Below, piece after piece: positions 1 through 8,184 of a DNA stretch of 20,385 bases. The stretch is from assembly GCA_964438735.1 (NCBI GenBank), contig CAYTLW010000132.1, positions 1 to 20,385 of the forward strand, read 5' to 3'. The notes under the pieces were generated by a model. It did no database searches. It was not told where the DNA came from and worked only from the letters and a program-made list of their open reading frames with translations. This DNA is from CAYTLW01 sp964438735 (GTDB taxonomy: Bacteria > Myxococcota_A > UBA9042). The translations under genes were made by a program, and so were the position numbers. Within the stretch, counting starts at the first letter, position 1. The number at the start of each line of letters is the position of its first letter.

Positions 1-10
1 AGCATGAAGA

Positions 11-532
11 TCAGCCGCCGTCCCTGTCTCCACCGTCCTCAGCCTCCCGATGTCTCAGCAACGCGAGCAAGTGCGCCGCGGCCATTTTGTCCTTGTCCCG
101 GCCGACGGCGACCTTGACCTCGATCAGCGTGGTCAGGTCCAACACACGCACGTCCACCTCGCCCATGTGGATGACCTCGGTGTGGGGCAGCAGGTCGTCG
201 TAGTCGCGGCCGTCGTGCAAGGTGGCCAGCACGTCCAGTGGGCCCAAGCGTGTGGACAGCAGGAGGGCGCCCTTCGCGGCCAGATGGCTGGGACCAGGAC
301 GCAGACTCCGGCGTCCAGGATCGCGGCGGAAGACGGCGTCGAGATCCACAAGCAGCGACTCGAGACGGGCGACATTCTCAGGACTGACCCGGCGGATGAC
401 ATCGACGTCGAAGGTGGGCATCGGGGCGCCGTGCAGACTCGCAGCGAGTCCGCCGATGACGATGACCTCCACCTGATGCTGTGACAAAGCGCGGGCAAGA
501 CTGCCAAAGTCAGCGACTGCGGGGTGCGGCAC
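11..532 (-). CDS. Nucleotidyltransferase-fold protein (MNT/AbiEii-like), 173 aa
   Basis: A small protein of the DNA polymerase beta-like nucleotidyltransferase superfamily. Near the N-terminus is the hallmark VIGGLAASLHG followed by TFDVDV, so the Gly-Gly loop lies at about residues 27-28 and the paired metal Asp at about 42 and 44. A further Asp occurs in GPLDVL near residue 100. The tail LIEVKVAVGRDKDK matches the conserved helix after the core in this family. The frame is open further upstream, but I choose the GTG at 532: it has GAGG six bases upstream and begins just before the conserved core. It overlaps the end of the upstream small gene by 23 bp, suggesting translational coupling. Family members include toxins, antitoxins and resistance enzymes that transfer NMP to protein or RNA; the target here cannot be read from sequence. 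The fold is well supported; the function is open. Confidence 0.8.
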   Translation of the reverse strand: MPHPAVADFGSLARALSQHQVEVIVIGGLAASLHGAPMPTFDVDVIRRVSPENVARLESLLVDLDAVFRRDPGRRSLRPGPSHLAAKGALLLSTRLGPLDVLATLHDGRDYDDLLPHTEVIHMGEVDVRVLDLTTLIEVKVAVGRDKDKMAAAHLLALLRHREAEDGGDRDGG

Positions 533-755
533 GGGCGACCTCAATGAAGCGGTTGAAGTTCTCGATGCAGGCGATGCGCCCGGCTGGGGACAGGGACCGC
601 ATCCACAGCACCAACGACAAGTCGACCTCATCGCTGAGACGCCAGACATCCGGTGCGTTCTCGCGCATCCAGGCCAGGAAGGCCACGCGCTGTTCGCGCT
701 CCCGTGTCGGCGCTACAGACCCTGGGGAAGCGACCCCCGGTTCGTTGGCCTGCAT
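510..755 (-). CDS. Small hypothetical protein paired with nucleotidyltransferase, 81 aa
   Basis: An 81-residue soluble protein with no recognised domain. The N-terminal 20 residues look disordered. The rest is probably helical, with a conserved-looking core, LSLVLWMRSLSPAGRIA, then IENFNRFIEVARA. Small proteins of this kind often precede nucleotidyltransferase genes of the type that follows (family knowledge from memory, not searched). I chose the ATG at 755 because AGGAG lies nine bases upstream. Longer in-frame starts up to 977 exist but lack such a site, and the extra residues look non-coding. The stop lies inside the start region of the next gene, so the two are very likely co-translated. 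It may be the partner, for example the antitoxin, of a two-gene module; this is inference from layout only. Confidence 0.65.
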   Translation of the reverse strand: MQANEPGVASPGSVAPTREREQRVAFLAWMRENAPDVWRLSDEVDLSLVLWMRSLSPAGRIACIENFNRFIEVARAAPRSR

Positions 756-863
756 TGTGCCCGTCTCCTGGGGGCGCGCGCCACCCACACACGCCGCAGC
801 TTCCTTCGCGTGTTCCGCCATTGTGCGCCCCATTGCCTTGGCCAACCCGACCACCGAGAGGGC

Positions 864-882
864 GCGACCATGGTAGCACGCA
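864..882 (-). promoter_or_regulatory. Candidate extended -10 promoter for the small-protein/nucleotidyltransferase pair
   Basis: Read on the minus strand, TGC-TACCAT forms an extended -10 hexamer at 870-875. This would start a transcript with a leader of about 110 nt before the ATG at 755. No well-spaced -35 hexamer is evident (TTGATG is present but 21 bases away), so this is a weak assignment from pattern only. Confidence 0.3.
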
Positions 883-1109
883 CCCCGCCCCGGCTGCATC
901 AAGCGCGTGTTGAGCGTCGACCGGCGCCCCTTGTCGTGTGCCGCATCTCGGCCGACCCCGATCTGCACGCAGATCACGCGGCCACTGAGCCGTCCTCGAC
1001 CCCGCTCGGCTGGAAGTCAACCGAGCCAGCGACAGCCGAACATCGCCGGAGCACATCAGCCAGGTCCCAAGTGTAGATGGCGTGGAGGCAACGGTCGCTT
1101 CAGGCACCC

Positions 1110-1277
1110 GTGACCGTGTCTGTGACCGTGACCGTGTCCGCGACCGTGTCCGCGTCCGTGTCTGTGCCCGTGCCCGTGTCTGTGTCCGTGACCGTGTCTG
1201 TGCCCGTGACCGTGTCTGTGGCCGTGTCCGAATCCGTATCCGTGACCGAGCCGGTGTCCGTGACCGTGACCGTGCCC
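1110..1277. repeat. Hexamer tandem array, 28 units (GTGnCC-type)
   Basis: Starting at 1110, 28 consecutive six-base units can be read in phase, mostly GTGACC, GTGTCC, GTGTCT and GTGCCC, with a few degenerate units such as GCGACC, GAATCC and GAGCCG. The array runs directly into the 62-bp dispersed repeat that begins at 1270. Three units of the same kind (8229-8246, opposite strand) also flank the second copy of that repeat. This is a candidate variable-number tandem repeat. Confidence 0.85.
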
Positions 1278-1331
1278 AACTCACAGTGTGATGAATTATC
1301 ACACTGCTCGTCTCGCTCCGCTCGCCCCGTG
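1270..1331 (+). repeat. 62-bp dispersed hairpin repeat, copy 1
   Basis: This segment matches 8244-8305 in inverted orientation at 60 of 62 positions. Its core is a perfect 9-bp stem, CAGTGTGAT at 1284-1292 and ATCACACTG at 1298-1306, around a 5-nt loop. The only two differences between the copies fall inside that loop (GAATT here, GAGGT in the other copy). The part after the hairpin is rich in CGCTCCGCTCG-type sequence. Both copies are intergenic and both touch GTGnCC hexamers. No coding capacity and no T-tract follow the stem, so it is a REP/MITE-like element rather than a plain terminator. Confidence 0.85.
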
Positions 1332-1401
1332 CCCGCCTCTGCGACCGACCCTCCCCAAGCAGCCGACCCTCGCCCGCGCAGCCGCGGCGGACGGAGTCTG
1401 C

Positions 1402-1641
1402 ATGACCGCCGCTACCAGCCCTGCAGCCGACCCCTGCAAACTCCGCTCTGCCGAACTCAGCGCGGCCCCGACGGACGATTTCGCCAAGGGTTGCGGCTGC
1501 TCGGGCGAGGTCGGTTGCACGTTCCCGACATCCGTCCAAGCGATTCATGCCGACTTGGTGCAGAATGTTCCGCCGGGTCGGGGCGGCGTCGATCTGGCGT
1601 GGCTGGCGCCTCCTGGCGGCGAGGCCCCGACGAGTCGATGA
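1402..1641 (+). CDS. Possible small Cys-containing hypothetical protein, 79 aa
   Basis: A short open frame with an ATG at 1402 that has GGAG five bases upstream. It ends with a TGA at 1639-1641, immediately before and overlapping the AGGTGA ribosome-binding site of the downstream transporter, as expected for a coupled leader gene. The peptide has no recognisable domain, no signal peptide and no membrane segment. Its one striking element is KGCGCSGEVGC in the middle (four Cys in a short span), which could bind a metal or cluster. Composition is Pro/Ala/Gly-rich, so it may equally be a chance ORF in GC-rich DNA. Only the start site and the placement support it. Confidence 0.3.
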   Translation: MTAATSPAADPCKLRSAELSAAPTDDFAKGCGCSGEVGCTFPTSVQAIHADLVQNVPPGRGGVDLAWLAPPGGEAPTSR

Positions 1642-1651
1642 GGTGAACTCC

Positions 1652-3880
1652 ATGAGCGGCGCAGCGAGCAGCCCGTCGGGCACGCCAGCCGGCCCAACGC
1701 CAGCTCGAAACGGGGTCGGCTTCGGCACGTTCACCGGTGTCTTCACGCCCACATTGCTGACGATCCTCGGCGTCATCATGTACGTCCGGATCGGCTGGGT
1801 GGTTGGCAACGCCGGCCTTGGTGGGGCTTGGGTGATCATGGGCCTGGCCATGACCATCACCGCCTGCACCGGCCTGTCGCTCTCCTCCATCGCGACCAAT
1901 ACCCGCATCGGCGTTGGCGGGCCCTACGCCATCATGAGCCGTTCGCTGGGCTTCGAGGTGGGCGGCGCCATCGGCATTCCGCTCTACCTGACGCGGCCCC
2001 TGGGCGTGGCCATGTACATCATCGGCTTTCGCGAAGGTTGGCTCTGGATCTTCCCCGACCACCCGCCGTTGGCCGTCGACGTGGCCGTGCTCGGGTTGCT
2101 CTTCATCATCGCGTGGATCAGCGCCAACCTCGCCTTCAAGACCCAGTACGCGATCATGGCCGTCATCGCGGTATCGCTGCTGGCGGTCTTCCTCAGCCCG
2201 CTGACCATCGAGCCGACCCACGAGATCGTCTGGTGGGGCGACTACCCCGGCTTCGCCGAGACGGGCTTTGGCGGCACCGACTTCTGGATGGTATTCGCGG
2301 TCTTCTTCCCGGCCACCACGGGCATCCTCGCCGGGGCCAACATGTCGGGTGACCTGACCGACCCGCGCCGCGCCATCCCGGTGGGCACGCTGGCCGCCAT
2401 TGCGCTGTCGTCGCTCATCTACTTCGCCGTGGCCTGGTGGATCGCGCGGACCGGCACCACCACCGAGCTGGCCACCAACTACAACCATCTCATCGACAAG
2501 GCCTTGTTCGGCCCGGCGGTGCTCGCGGGTCTGCTCGGCGCCACCTTCTCGTCGGCGTTGGCCGGGCTGGTCGGCGGGCCGCGCATCCTGATGGCCATGG
2601 GCCAGCACCAGCTGGTGCCGGGCAGCAACTGGCTGGCGAAGACGTCCGATGATGGCGAGCCGCGCAACTCCCTGCTGCTCACCGGCGCGCTCACCCTGCT
2701 CTGCGTGATGGTCCGCGACCTGAACACCATCGCACCGCTGGTGACCATGTTCTTCCTGATCACCTACTGCACCCTGAACGTGGTGGTCCTGCTGGAGGGT
2801 GGCCTGGGCCTGGTCAGCTTCCGGCCCACGCTGAAAGTGCCGCTGATCGTGCCGGCGCTGGGCCTGATCGGCTGCCTCTTCGCCATGTTCATCGTCAACC
2901 CGACCTTCGGGCTGGTGGCGATCACCGTCGTGATGGCCATCTACCTGTGGATCCAGCGCCGCGGCGTGGCCACGGCGTCCGAAGACGTGCGCTCGAGCGT
3001 CTTCGTCGCCGTCGCCGAGTGGGCGGCCTCCAAGGTGACCGAGCGCGACCTCAGCAATGTGCGTGCCTGGAAGCCCAACCTGCTCGTGCCCGTAGCCGAC
3101 AGCGAGCGCGCCCGCGGCAAGTACCACCTGCTGCTGCACCTGGCCCGTCCGGAGGGCTCCATCAAACTGCTTGGGCTCGACCCCGAGGAGAGCGAGAGCT
3201 TCCGCAACCGCCTGCAGGACCTGGGGCGGTCCTTCCGCGGCGACGGCGTACAATGCAGCTGGTCCAACATCCCCCTGCCCGGCTTCGTTAACGGCGTCGG
3301 CGTCGGCTTGATGGCGCTGCAGGCGGCCTTCTGGCGGCCCAACCTGCTGGTCCTGAACGTGCCCGAGAGCGAAGAGGGCATGGATGAGCTGCGCGCCCTG
3401 TCCGAGATCGCCCACGGCCACGACGTCGGCGTGTTGCTGGTCGCGCTGCACCGCCACGCCGGACTGGGCCGTCGGGAGCGGGTCAACCTGTGGGTACGTC
3501 CCCACCACGCGACCTGGGATCCGGACGCCGCCTTCGACGCTGGCAACCTCAACCTGATCCTGCTCATGGGCATCCGCCTGATGCGCACCTGGAACGCCGA
3601 CCTGCACCTGATCACCACCGTGCGCGACGAGGCCGACGCGCCAGAGGCGCGCGAGTTCCTGCGCAGGATCAGCGAACTCGCCCGCCTGCCGTCGAAGGTC
3701 GTGCGCGAGGCGATGGTCGGCACCTTCGAGGAGTGCATGGTCCGGGCGACCTCCAGCGACCTGACCATCCTGGGCATCGCCCCGCAGCCGGACCACGAGC
3801 GCCTGCAGACCCTGGTGGAGCTGAGCCGCAGCAGCTGCGTCTTCGTGCGCGATTCGGGTCGCGAGTCGGCGCGGGCCTGA
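1652..3880 (+). CDS. Cation-chloride cotransporter (SLC12/APC superfamily) family permease, 742 aa
   Basis: An inner-membrane secondary transporter of the cation-chloride cotransporter branch of the amino acid-polyamine-organocation superfamily. Residues about 23-435 form the LeuT-like membrane core, with family-typical strings: GVFTPTLLTILGVIMY (29-44), FAVFFPATTGILAGANMSGD (215-234), DPRRAIPVGTLAAI (237-250) and FSSALAGLVGGPRILMA (299-315). From about residue 440 to the end is a hydrophilic cytoplasmic domain of roughly 300 residues, as in bacterial SLC12-like proteins. The ATG at 1652 has GAGGTG six bases upstream; the open frame extends 35 codons further but those residues look random. 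Prokaryotic members may move ions or amino acids, so the substrate is uncertain. It converges on the MFS gene at 4010. Confidence 0.88.
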   Translation: MSGAASSPSGTPAGPTPARNGVGFGTFTGVFTPTLLTILGVIMYVRIGWVVGNAGLGGAWVIMGLAMTITACTGLSLSSIATNTRIGVGGPYAIMSRSLGFEVGGAIGIPLYLTRPLGVAMYIIGFREGWLWIFPDHPPLAVDVAVLGLLFIIAWISANLAFKTQYAIMAVIAVSLLAVFLSPLTIEPTHEIVWWGDYPGFAETGFGGTDFWMVFAVFFPATTGILAGANMSGDLTDPRRAIPVGTLAAIALSSLIYFAVAWWIARTGTTTELATNYNHLIDKALFGPAVLAGLLGATFSSALAGLVGGPRILMAMGQHQLVPGSNWLAKTSDDGEPRNSLLLTGALTLLCVMVRDLNTIAPLVTMFFLITYCTLNVVVLLEGGLGLVSFRPTLKVPLIVPALGLIGCLFAMFIVNPTFGLVAITVVMAIYLWIQRRGVATASEDVRSSVFVAVAEWAASKVTERDLSNVRAWKPNLLVPVADSERARGKYHLLLHLARPEGSIKLLGLDPEESESFRNRLQDLGRSFRGDGVQCSWSNIPLPGFVNGVGVGLMALQAAFWRPNLLVLNVPESEEGMDELRALSEIAHGHDVGVLLVALHRHAGLGRRERVNLWVRPHHATWDPDAAFDAGNLNLILLMGIRLMRTWNADLHLITTVRDEADAPEAREFLRRISELARLPSKVVREAMVGTFEECMVRATSSDLTILGIAPQPDHERLQTLVELSRSSCVFVRDSGRESARA

Positions 3881-4009
3881 CGCTTTGCGCGGCCGTGGCT
3901 GGTCCCGTGCCCGAACCCGTCGAACCAGACCGCGTCGTAGAGCTCTTTCCGCTCCGCCGGACGGAACAACTTCAGTCCCCTGCCGGCTCGGCGGCAAACG
4001 GCCCCGGCA
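3881..4009. other. Convergent intergenic gap, no clear terminator
   Basis: This is the 129-bp gap between the convergent transporter genes. A weak 5-bp stem (TGCCG/CGGCA, 3981-3996) is present but no T-tract follows on either strand. On the minus strand 3886-3975 reads as about 30 residues with GC-rich third positions and a protein-like composition, possibly a gene remnant or a REP-like sequence. No gene is called. Confidence 0.4.
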
Positions 4010-6598
4010 TCAGCCAGCAGTGGCCGCGGCGGCCCTTGCCTCTGCGTCTGCCCGCTCCTCGGCGATTCGATAGAGCTTTCGGAAGGCCAGCATCCCGATG
4101 GGAGTGAGTACGGCCGTGCCGCCAATCCACCACCAGATCATCTGGTGGTCCGGGTAATTGCCATACGCCCCATCAATACCGAACTCGGGCACGTAGTTGG
4201 CCAGCAGCAAGCCCGCCATCGGACCCGCGATGAATTTGGCGCCGAAGTAGGGAAGATAGGACAAAGAGATGTAGGAACCCTCCCGGCCGGGCGGAGCGAT
4301 CTCTGCAGTGAACTGCATCAGCCGTGGGGACCAGATGGCCTCGCCGATCGTGAAGGAGCCCACGAAGAGCACCATGGAGATGTAGAAGGGGTCGCGGTAA
4401 CCGATCGGCACCTCGAGCCAGCGATCGAAGACGATGGCACCGAACCACGTGTCCACCAGGCCAGCGAAAAGCTCGGGCGGGATGATGACGAATATCATGG
4501 ACGCGGCTGAGATGACTGTACCCAGCAACAACATCCAATAGGGGCGAATCTTGCGGGTGGCGTAGGCCGCCACGGGTGTGAGGAAGATGATCATCACCGG
4601 GTTGAGCACACCAAAGATGTTGCCAACCAAAGAACCCTGGCCGAAGTAGCGCACGCCATAGCTGGGCCAGGTGTAGTGGAAGTGGAAGAAGACCAACTTG
4701 GCGAACACGGTCATGGCGATCAACAGGATGAAGACCCAGAACGCCTTCTGCGCGAAGTTGCCGGTGAAGATCTTGACGGTGTCCAGCAGCTTGACCCGAA
4801 GCTCTGCGAGGGCGCGGGCCACCAGGCCTCCCTCGCCGTCGGACGCGGCGGGGTCGGCCGGCGCTGGCAGCTTCATGCCGCTCTCGGTCATCTCGACGCC
4901 GTCACGCATCAACAGGATCGCGACGAGGTCGGGCAGGTTGATGAAGAATCCGATGCCGATGATGACCTGCCACGTCGACATGGAAGCGCCCATGAAGTCC
5001 ACGGTGCCAGTCTCACCCATGCTGATGCGGACCAGGTCGAAGATGTAGGCACCCACTGCCCAACCGACGTTCATCAATGTGTAGAAGAGGCCAAAGCCCA
5101 GAGCAGCTCCTTCGAGCGTGGTGAAGCGCTTGATGCCTACCGACAGGACAGGGCCGGTGACGGCGATACCAAAGGCCAGGGGCAGGAACCCCAGCAGGGT
5201 TGCGATCCAGAAGTCCGACGTGAAGGGCATGATGAAGCGTGAAAGGAGCAGCGCGAAGGAGCCCAGAAGCAGCGTCTTCTTGATGCCGATGGCGTCGCAG
5301 ATGGCGCCGACCACCATCATGGTCAGCGTCATGGACGTGGACCATCCGGTGATGAACGAGCCGGCCCCCAGCTCGCTGAGGCCCAGGTCTTCCCGCAGAT
5401 AGAACATGAAGCCGAGGTTCGCTGCGCCATAGGCGCTGTATTCAGTGACCTTGGTGAAGAAGAGGATGTAGAGTTCCCGTGGCGTGCCGCGAAGTCCCCG
5501 CCAGTACGAGAACAGGATGTAGGTAAAGCCCAGCAACAGCGCCAGCCCAAAGACGAACAGGCTGATATCCAGGCCGTCGCCCCGGCCCGAAAAGACTCGG
5601 CTGAAGAAGGAGCTGCTCGATTGGATATCGAGCACCTTGAGGCCATCGGTTGTCTCGAGCAGGGCCGCGTAGAAGGGCAACTCGACGCCGTCGTCCAAGG
5701 TCGCCACGCCCTCCAGCTTGAACCCTCCTTCCAGGTCGGTGCTCCGGCCCCACTTGTAGGACGCAGCACCCGCCAAGCCGCTCCCCTCGAGCGCCGCCAG
5801 GAACTCTGGCGCCGTTCGGGAGCGCTTGAGCACACTCGAACCGCCGGCCCACGCGGCCTCGGCGTCGCCGGCCTTGGCGTGGTCCAGCACGGTCTTGACC
5901 ACATCGGCGCCGCCCAGTTGCTCTACGGTTGGCCGCGTGATCTCCGTGATGAGCCAGTCGGCGCCCGCCCGTTTGAAGCTCACGCGGACGGACTTGGCGC
6001 GGGGCTCCCAGTGGGGAACATCCCGCGGCTTGTCCTTGGCCGTGATGATGCCGAAGAGCTGGAGCACCGTCGGCCCTGGAGGCGTCTTCGAAGTGCCGTC
6101 GTCCCCCTTGTCCGGCTTCTTGTCGGCCCTTGGCCCGAGTTTCGTCCACCGGATGTTCGCTACCGGGACCAGGCCGAGCTTTCGCAGGCTGTGAATGTAC
6201 TTGCCGCTCGATACCTCCTCCTTGAACCTGTCGCGGAGATCGGCGGTCTCTCCGTCCTCGTCCTTGTAGAAGAGCTTGACGACGTGAGATGGCACCGTTG
6301 CGGGTTCGGCCTCTGGCTCGCTGGCAACTCGGGTCGACAGGTCAGTCAGCACCCGCGTGGCCATTTGCTCGAGCGTCCCTCGGTCCGGTGCCCCTGAGAT
6401 CGGCGCGTCGGCTGCTGCCTGCGGTGCTTCCTTTCGGGCCGCCTGCAACTTGTCCGCCTTGGCGGCCGTCGCCGGTTCAGGTTGGGGAACCTGACTCTGG
6501 GACAAGCTGCTGGCGAGCACGAAGCCGAAGAGCAACACAACCAGCAACGTCAGGCGAAAACGTCGAGTCTTCTGAATCAACTTGAATACCGATCTCAT
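4010..6598 (-). CDS. POT-like MFS transporter with N-terminal extracytoplasmic domain, 862 aa
   Basis: A large inner-membrane transporter. Residues 14-32 form a first membrane segment or uncleaved signal anchor. Residues about 34-345 are hydrophilic and predicted extracytoplasmic, starting with a Pro/Ala/Lys-rich linker. After a membrane segment at about 346-364 comes an MFS core (about 375-850) resembling proton-dependent oligopeptide transporters: EYSAYGAANLGFMFYL near 386-401, DAIGIKKTLLLG (MFS motif A-like) near 435-446, and an IGEAIWSPRLMQF string late in the protein. Usual POT proteins are about 450-600 residues, so the N-terminal extension is exceptional. The ATG at 6598 has GGAG five bases upstream. 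The substrate is unknown; peptide or a related small molecule is a family-based guess. Confidence 0.75.
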   Translation of the reverse strand: MRSVFKLIQKTRRFRLTLLVVLLFGFVLASSLSQSQVPQPEPATAAKADKLQAARKEAPQAAADAPISGAPDRGTLEQMATRVLTDLSTRVASEPEAEPATVPSHVVKLFYKDEDGETADLRDRFKEEVSSGKYIHSLRKLGLVPVANIRWTKLGPRADKKPDKGDDGTSKTPPGPTVLQLFGIITAKDKPRDVPHWEPRAKSVRVSFKRAGADWLITEITRPTVEQLGGADVVKTVLDHAKAGDAEAAWAGGSSVLKRSRTAPEFLAALEGSGLAGAASYKWGRSTDLEGGFKLEGVATLDDGVELPFYAALLETTDGLKVLDIQSSSSFFSRVFSGRGDGLDISLFVFGLALLLGFTYILFSYWRGLRGTPRELYILFFTKVTEYSAYGAANLGFMFYLREDLGLSELGAGSFITGWSTSMTLTMMVVGAICDAIGIKKTLLLGSFALLLSRFIMPFTSDFWIATLLGFLPLAFGIAVTGPVLSVGIKRFTTLEGAALGFGLFYTLMNVGWAVGAYIFDLVRISMGETGTVDFMGASMSTWQVIIGIGFFINLPDLVAILLMRDGVEMTESGMKLPAPADPAASDGEGGLVARALAELRVKLLDTVKIFTGNFAQKAFWVFILLIAMTVFAKLVFFHFHYTWPSYGVRYFGQGSLVGNIFGVLNPVMIIFLTPVAAYATRKIRPYWMLLLGTVISAASMIFVIIPPELFAGLVDTWFGAIVFDRWLEVPIGYRDPFYISMVLFVGSFTIGEAIWSPRLMQFTAEIAPPGREGSYISLSYLPYFGAKFIAGPMAGLLLANYVPEFGIDGAYGNYPDHQMIWWWIGGTAVLTPIGMLAFRKLYRIAEERADAEARAAAATAG

Positions 6599-6748
6599 GG
6601 GTGCTCCGCAGCGCTACAGCACAAGACATTCGTGAGGGGGCGGGTCCGTACAACGCCGACGCTGCACCGCCGTCGTCGGCTGCACCGGGCGCCTGAGGCT
6701 CTAGCGGGCGGAACCCTAGCAGCCCTGGCAATCCCCAGCAATGTGCGC

Positions 6749-8176
6749 TCAGGTCAGCAGGAAATAGCAGCCCACCGAGATCACCAGCGCGCCGACGAAG
6801 TTCAGCACCAGTCCGTTGCGCATCATGGTCCGGGTACTGATCTCATCGGTCCCGAAGACGATGGCGTTGGGCGCTGTGGCCACCGGCAACATGAACGCGC
6901 AGCTGGCGCTGATGGCGGCCGGCACCATGAGCAGCGCTGGCTCGATGGCGCCGGGCTCGCCGGCGATGCCGCAGGCGGCGGCCAGGATGGGCATCAGCAC
7001 GTTGGTCGTCGCCGTATTGCTGGTCACCTCCGTCAAGAAGGTCACCGCCACGCAGATGACCGCCATCATCGCCAGCACGTGCCAGGTGGTCACGGTCGAC
7101 AACAGCTCGCCGACGACCTCGCTCAAACCCGAGGCGCCGAACGCCATGCCGATGGCCATGCCGCCGCCGAACAGGATGAGCAACCCCCAGGGGATCGTGT
7201 TGGCCGTCTTCCAATCCAGCAGGCGGCTGTCGCGCCCATCGGGGATGACGAACATCAGCAGGACCATGGCCAGAGCCACCGTGCCATCGCCCACCAGCGT
7301 CTTGCGACCGGACATCTCGACGCCCCAGAATCCCTCCAGCACGCCATTCCAGCCGCCGAAGGGTTCGGTGCGCGTGATCCACAGCAGCGCGGTCAAGGCA
7401 AAGACGGCCAGAACCCGCCGCTCAGCGGTGGTCCACGGGCCGGCCCGAGGGACCTCCAGCGGACGACCGGCACCGAGACCGCGCGTGACCCAGAGCCAGG
7501 CCAGGGGCACCAGCACGATGACCACCGGCACCCCGATCTTCATCCACTGCAAAAAGCTCCAGCCAGTGCCCGTGTGGGCCTGGTACTGGGCCATGAAGAT
7601 GACGTTGGGCGGCGTGCCTACAGGCGTGCCGATGCCGCCGATATTGGCCGCATAGGCCACGCCGAGCAGCAGCGGCACGGCCAGCCGTTTGCGCTCGGTC
7701 TCACCGGCCTGTTGCAGCACCGCCAGGGCCACCGGCAGGAGCATCAAGGTGGTCGCCGTGTTGGAGATCCACATGCTCAACACCGCCGACGCCAACATGA
7801 AGCCCAATACGAGCCGCCTGCCACCAGCGCCACCGACCGTGCGCAACATGCCCAAGGCGACCCGACGATGGGCGCCGCTGCGCTCCATGGCCGTGGACAG
7901 GATGAAGCCGCCCAGCAGCAGGAGGATGAGCGGATGACCATAGGCGCGGGCGACCTTGCCATGGCTCAACACGCCGGCGGCGGGAAGCAGGGCGAAGGGG
8001 ATCAGGGATGTGGCGGGGATGGGGATGGGCTCGAGGACCCACCACAACGCCGTCCAGGTGGTGATGGCGGCGGTGGCGGCAGCGGGCGTCGTGAGGCCGG
8101 CGAGTTCGGATAACAGCAGCCAGACCCCGCCGGCAGCGAGGGGGCCGGCGATGAGGGCGAGGTTGCGGCGGTCCAT
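6749..8176 (-). CDS. DASS/SLC13-family sodium:dicarboxylate (or sulfate) symporter, 475 aa
   Basis: An inner-membrane symporter of the divalent anion:sodium symporter family, which imports C4-dicarboxylates, citrate, sulfate or phosphate with sodium. Both SNT signature motifs of the inverted repeats are present: MWISNTATTLMLLP in the first half and VTSNTATTNVLMPI in the second. It also has the family phrases LILLLLGGFIL and GTPVGTPPNVIF. About 11-12 hydrophobic segments fill the length, normal for the family. The frame extends to a TTG at 8197, but I prefer the ATG at 8176. Neither has a Shine-Dalgarno sequence; a TACCCT hexamer (minus strand, 8185-8190) lies eight bases before the ATG, so the transcript may be leaderless. 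It is 150 bp upstream of, and codirectional with, the MFS gene. Exact anion unknown. Confidence 0.9.
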   Translation of the reverse strand: MDRRNLALIAGPLAAGGVWLLLSELAGLTTPAAATAAITTWTALWWVLEPIPIPATSLIPFALLPAAGVLSHGKVARAYGHPLILLLLGGFILSTAMERSGAHRRVALGMLRTVGGAGGRRLVLGFMLASAVLSMWISNTATTLMLLPVALAVLQQAGETERKRLAVPLLLGVAYAANIGGIGTPVGTPPNVIFMAQYQAHTGTGWSFLQWMKIGVPVVIVLVPLAWLWVTRGLGAGRPLEVPRAGPWTTAERRVLAVFALTALLWITRTEPFGGWNGVLEGFWGVEMSGRKTLVGDGTVALAMVLLMFVIPDGRDSRLLDWKTANTIPWGLLILFGGGMAIGMAFGASGLSEVVGELLSTVTTWHVLAMMAVICVAVTFLTEVTSNTATTNVLMPILAAACGIAGEPGAIEPALLMVPAAISASCAFMLPVATAPNAIVFGTDEISTRTMMRNGLVLNFVGALVISVGCYFLLT

Positions 8177-8184
8177 CGCGAGGG

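Larger units (their letters stand above)
756..1401. other. Gene-poor intergenic region with repeats
   Basis: No convincing gene is seen here. The segment 883-1109 holds nothing I can assign. From 1110 on there is a hexamer array and a 62-bp dispersed repeat, listed separately. Several long open frames cross this stretch on both strands, but a hexamer repeat keeps all frames open and their predicted peptides are low-complexity (VTVSV or RSRTRS), so I regard them as artefacts. Confidence 0.6.

Noticed and set aside
1284..1306. CRP/FNR-like palindrome (TGTGA...TCACA)
   Set aside because: The half-sites are seven bases apart rather than six, and the palindrome is part of a 62-bp repeat found twice in the window, so it is better explained as the hairpin of a dispersed element.
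628..1908. Long minus-strand ORF with Arg/Ser/Thr repeats
   Set aside because: It reads through the hexamer array, which keeps every frame open, and it overlaps the start of a clear transporter gene.
3981..3996. Short stem TGCCG/CGGCA as a terminator between convergent genes
   Set aside because: Only five base pairs and no T-tract on either strand.
1457..3997. 846-aa minus-strand ORF opposite the SLC12-like transporter
   Set aside because: Its translation is a His/Gln/Arg/Asp-rich shadow with no domain; the plus frame has strong family motifs.
6482..8113. 543-aa plus-strand ORF opposite the SLC13 symporter
   Set aside because: Composition dominated by His, Gln, Arg and Gly, no domain, and it spans an intergenic gap and an antisense gene.
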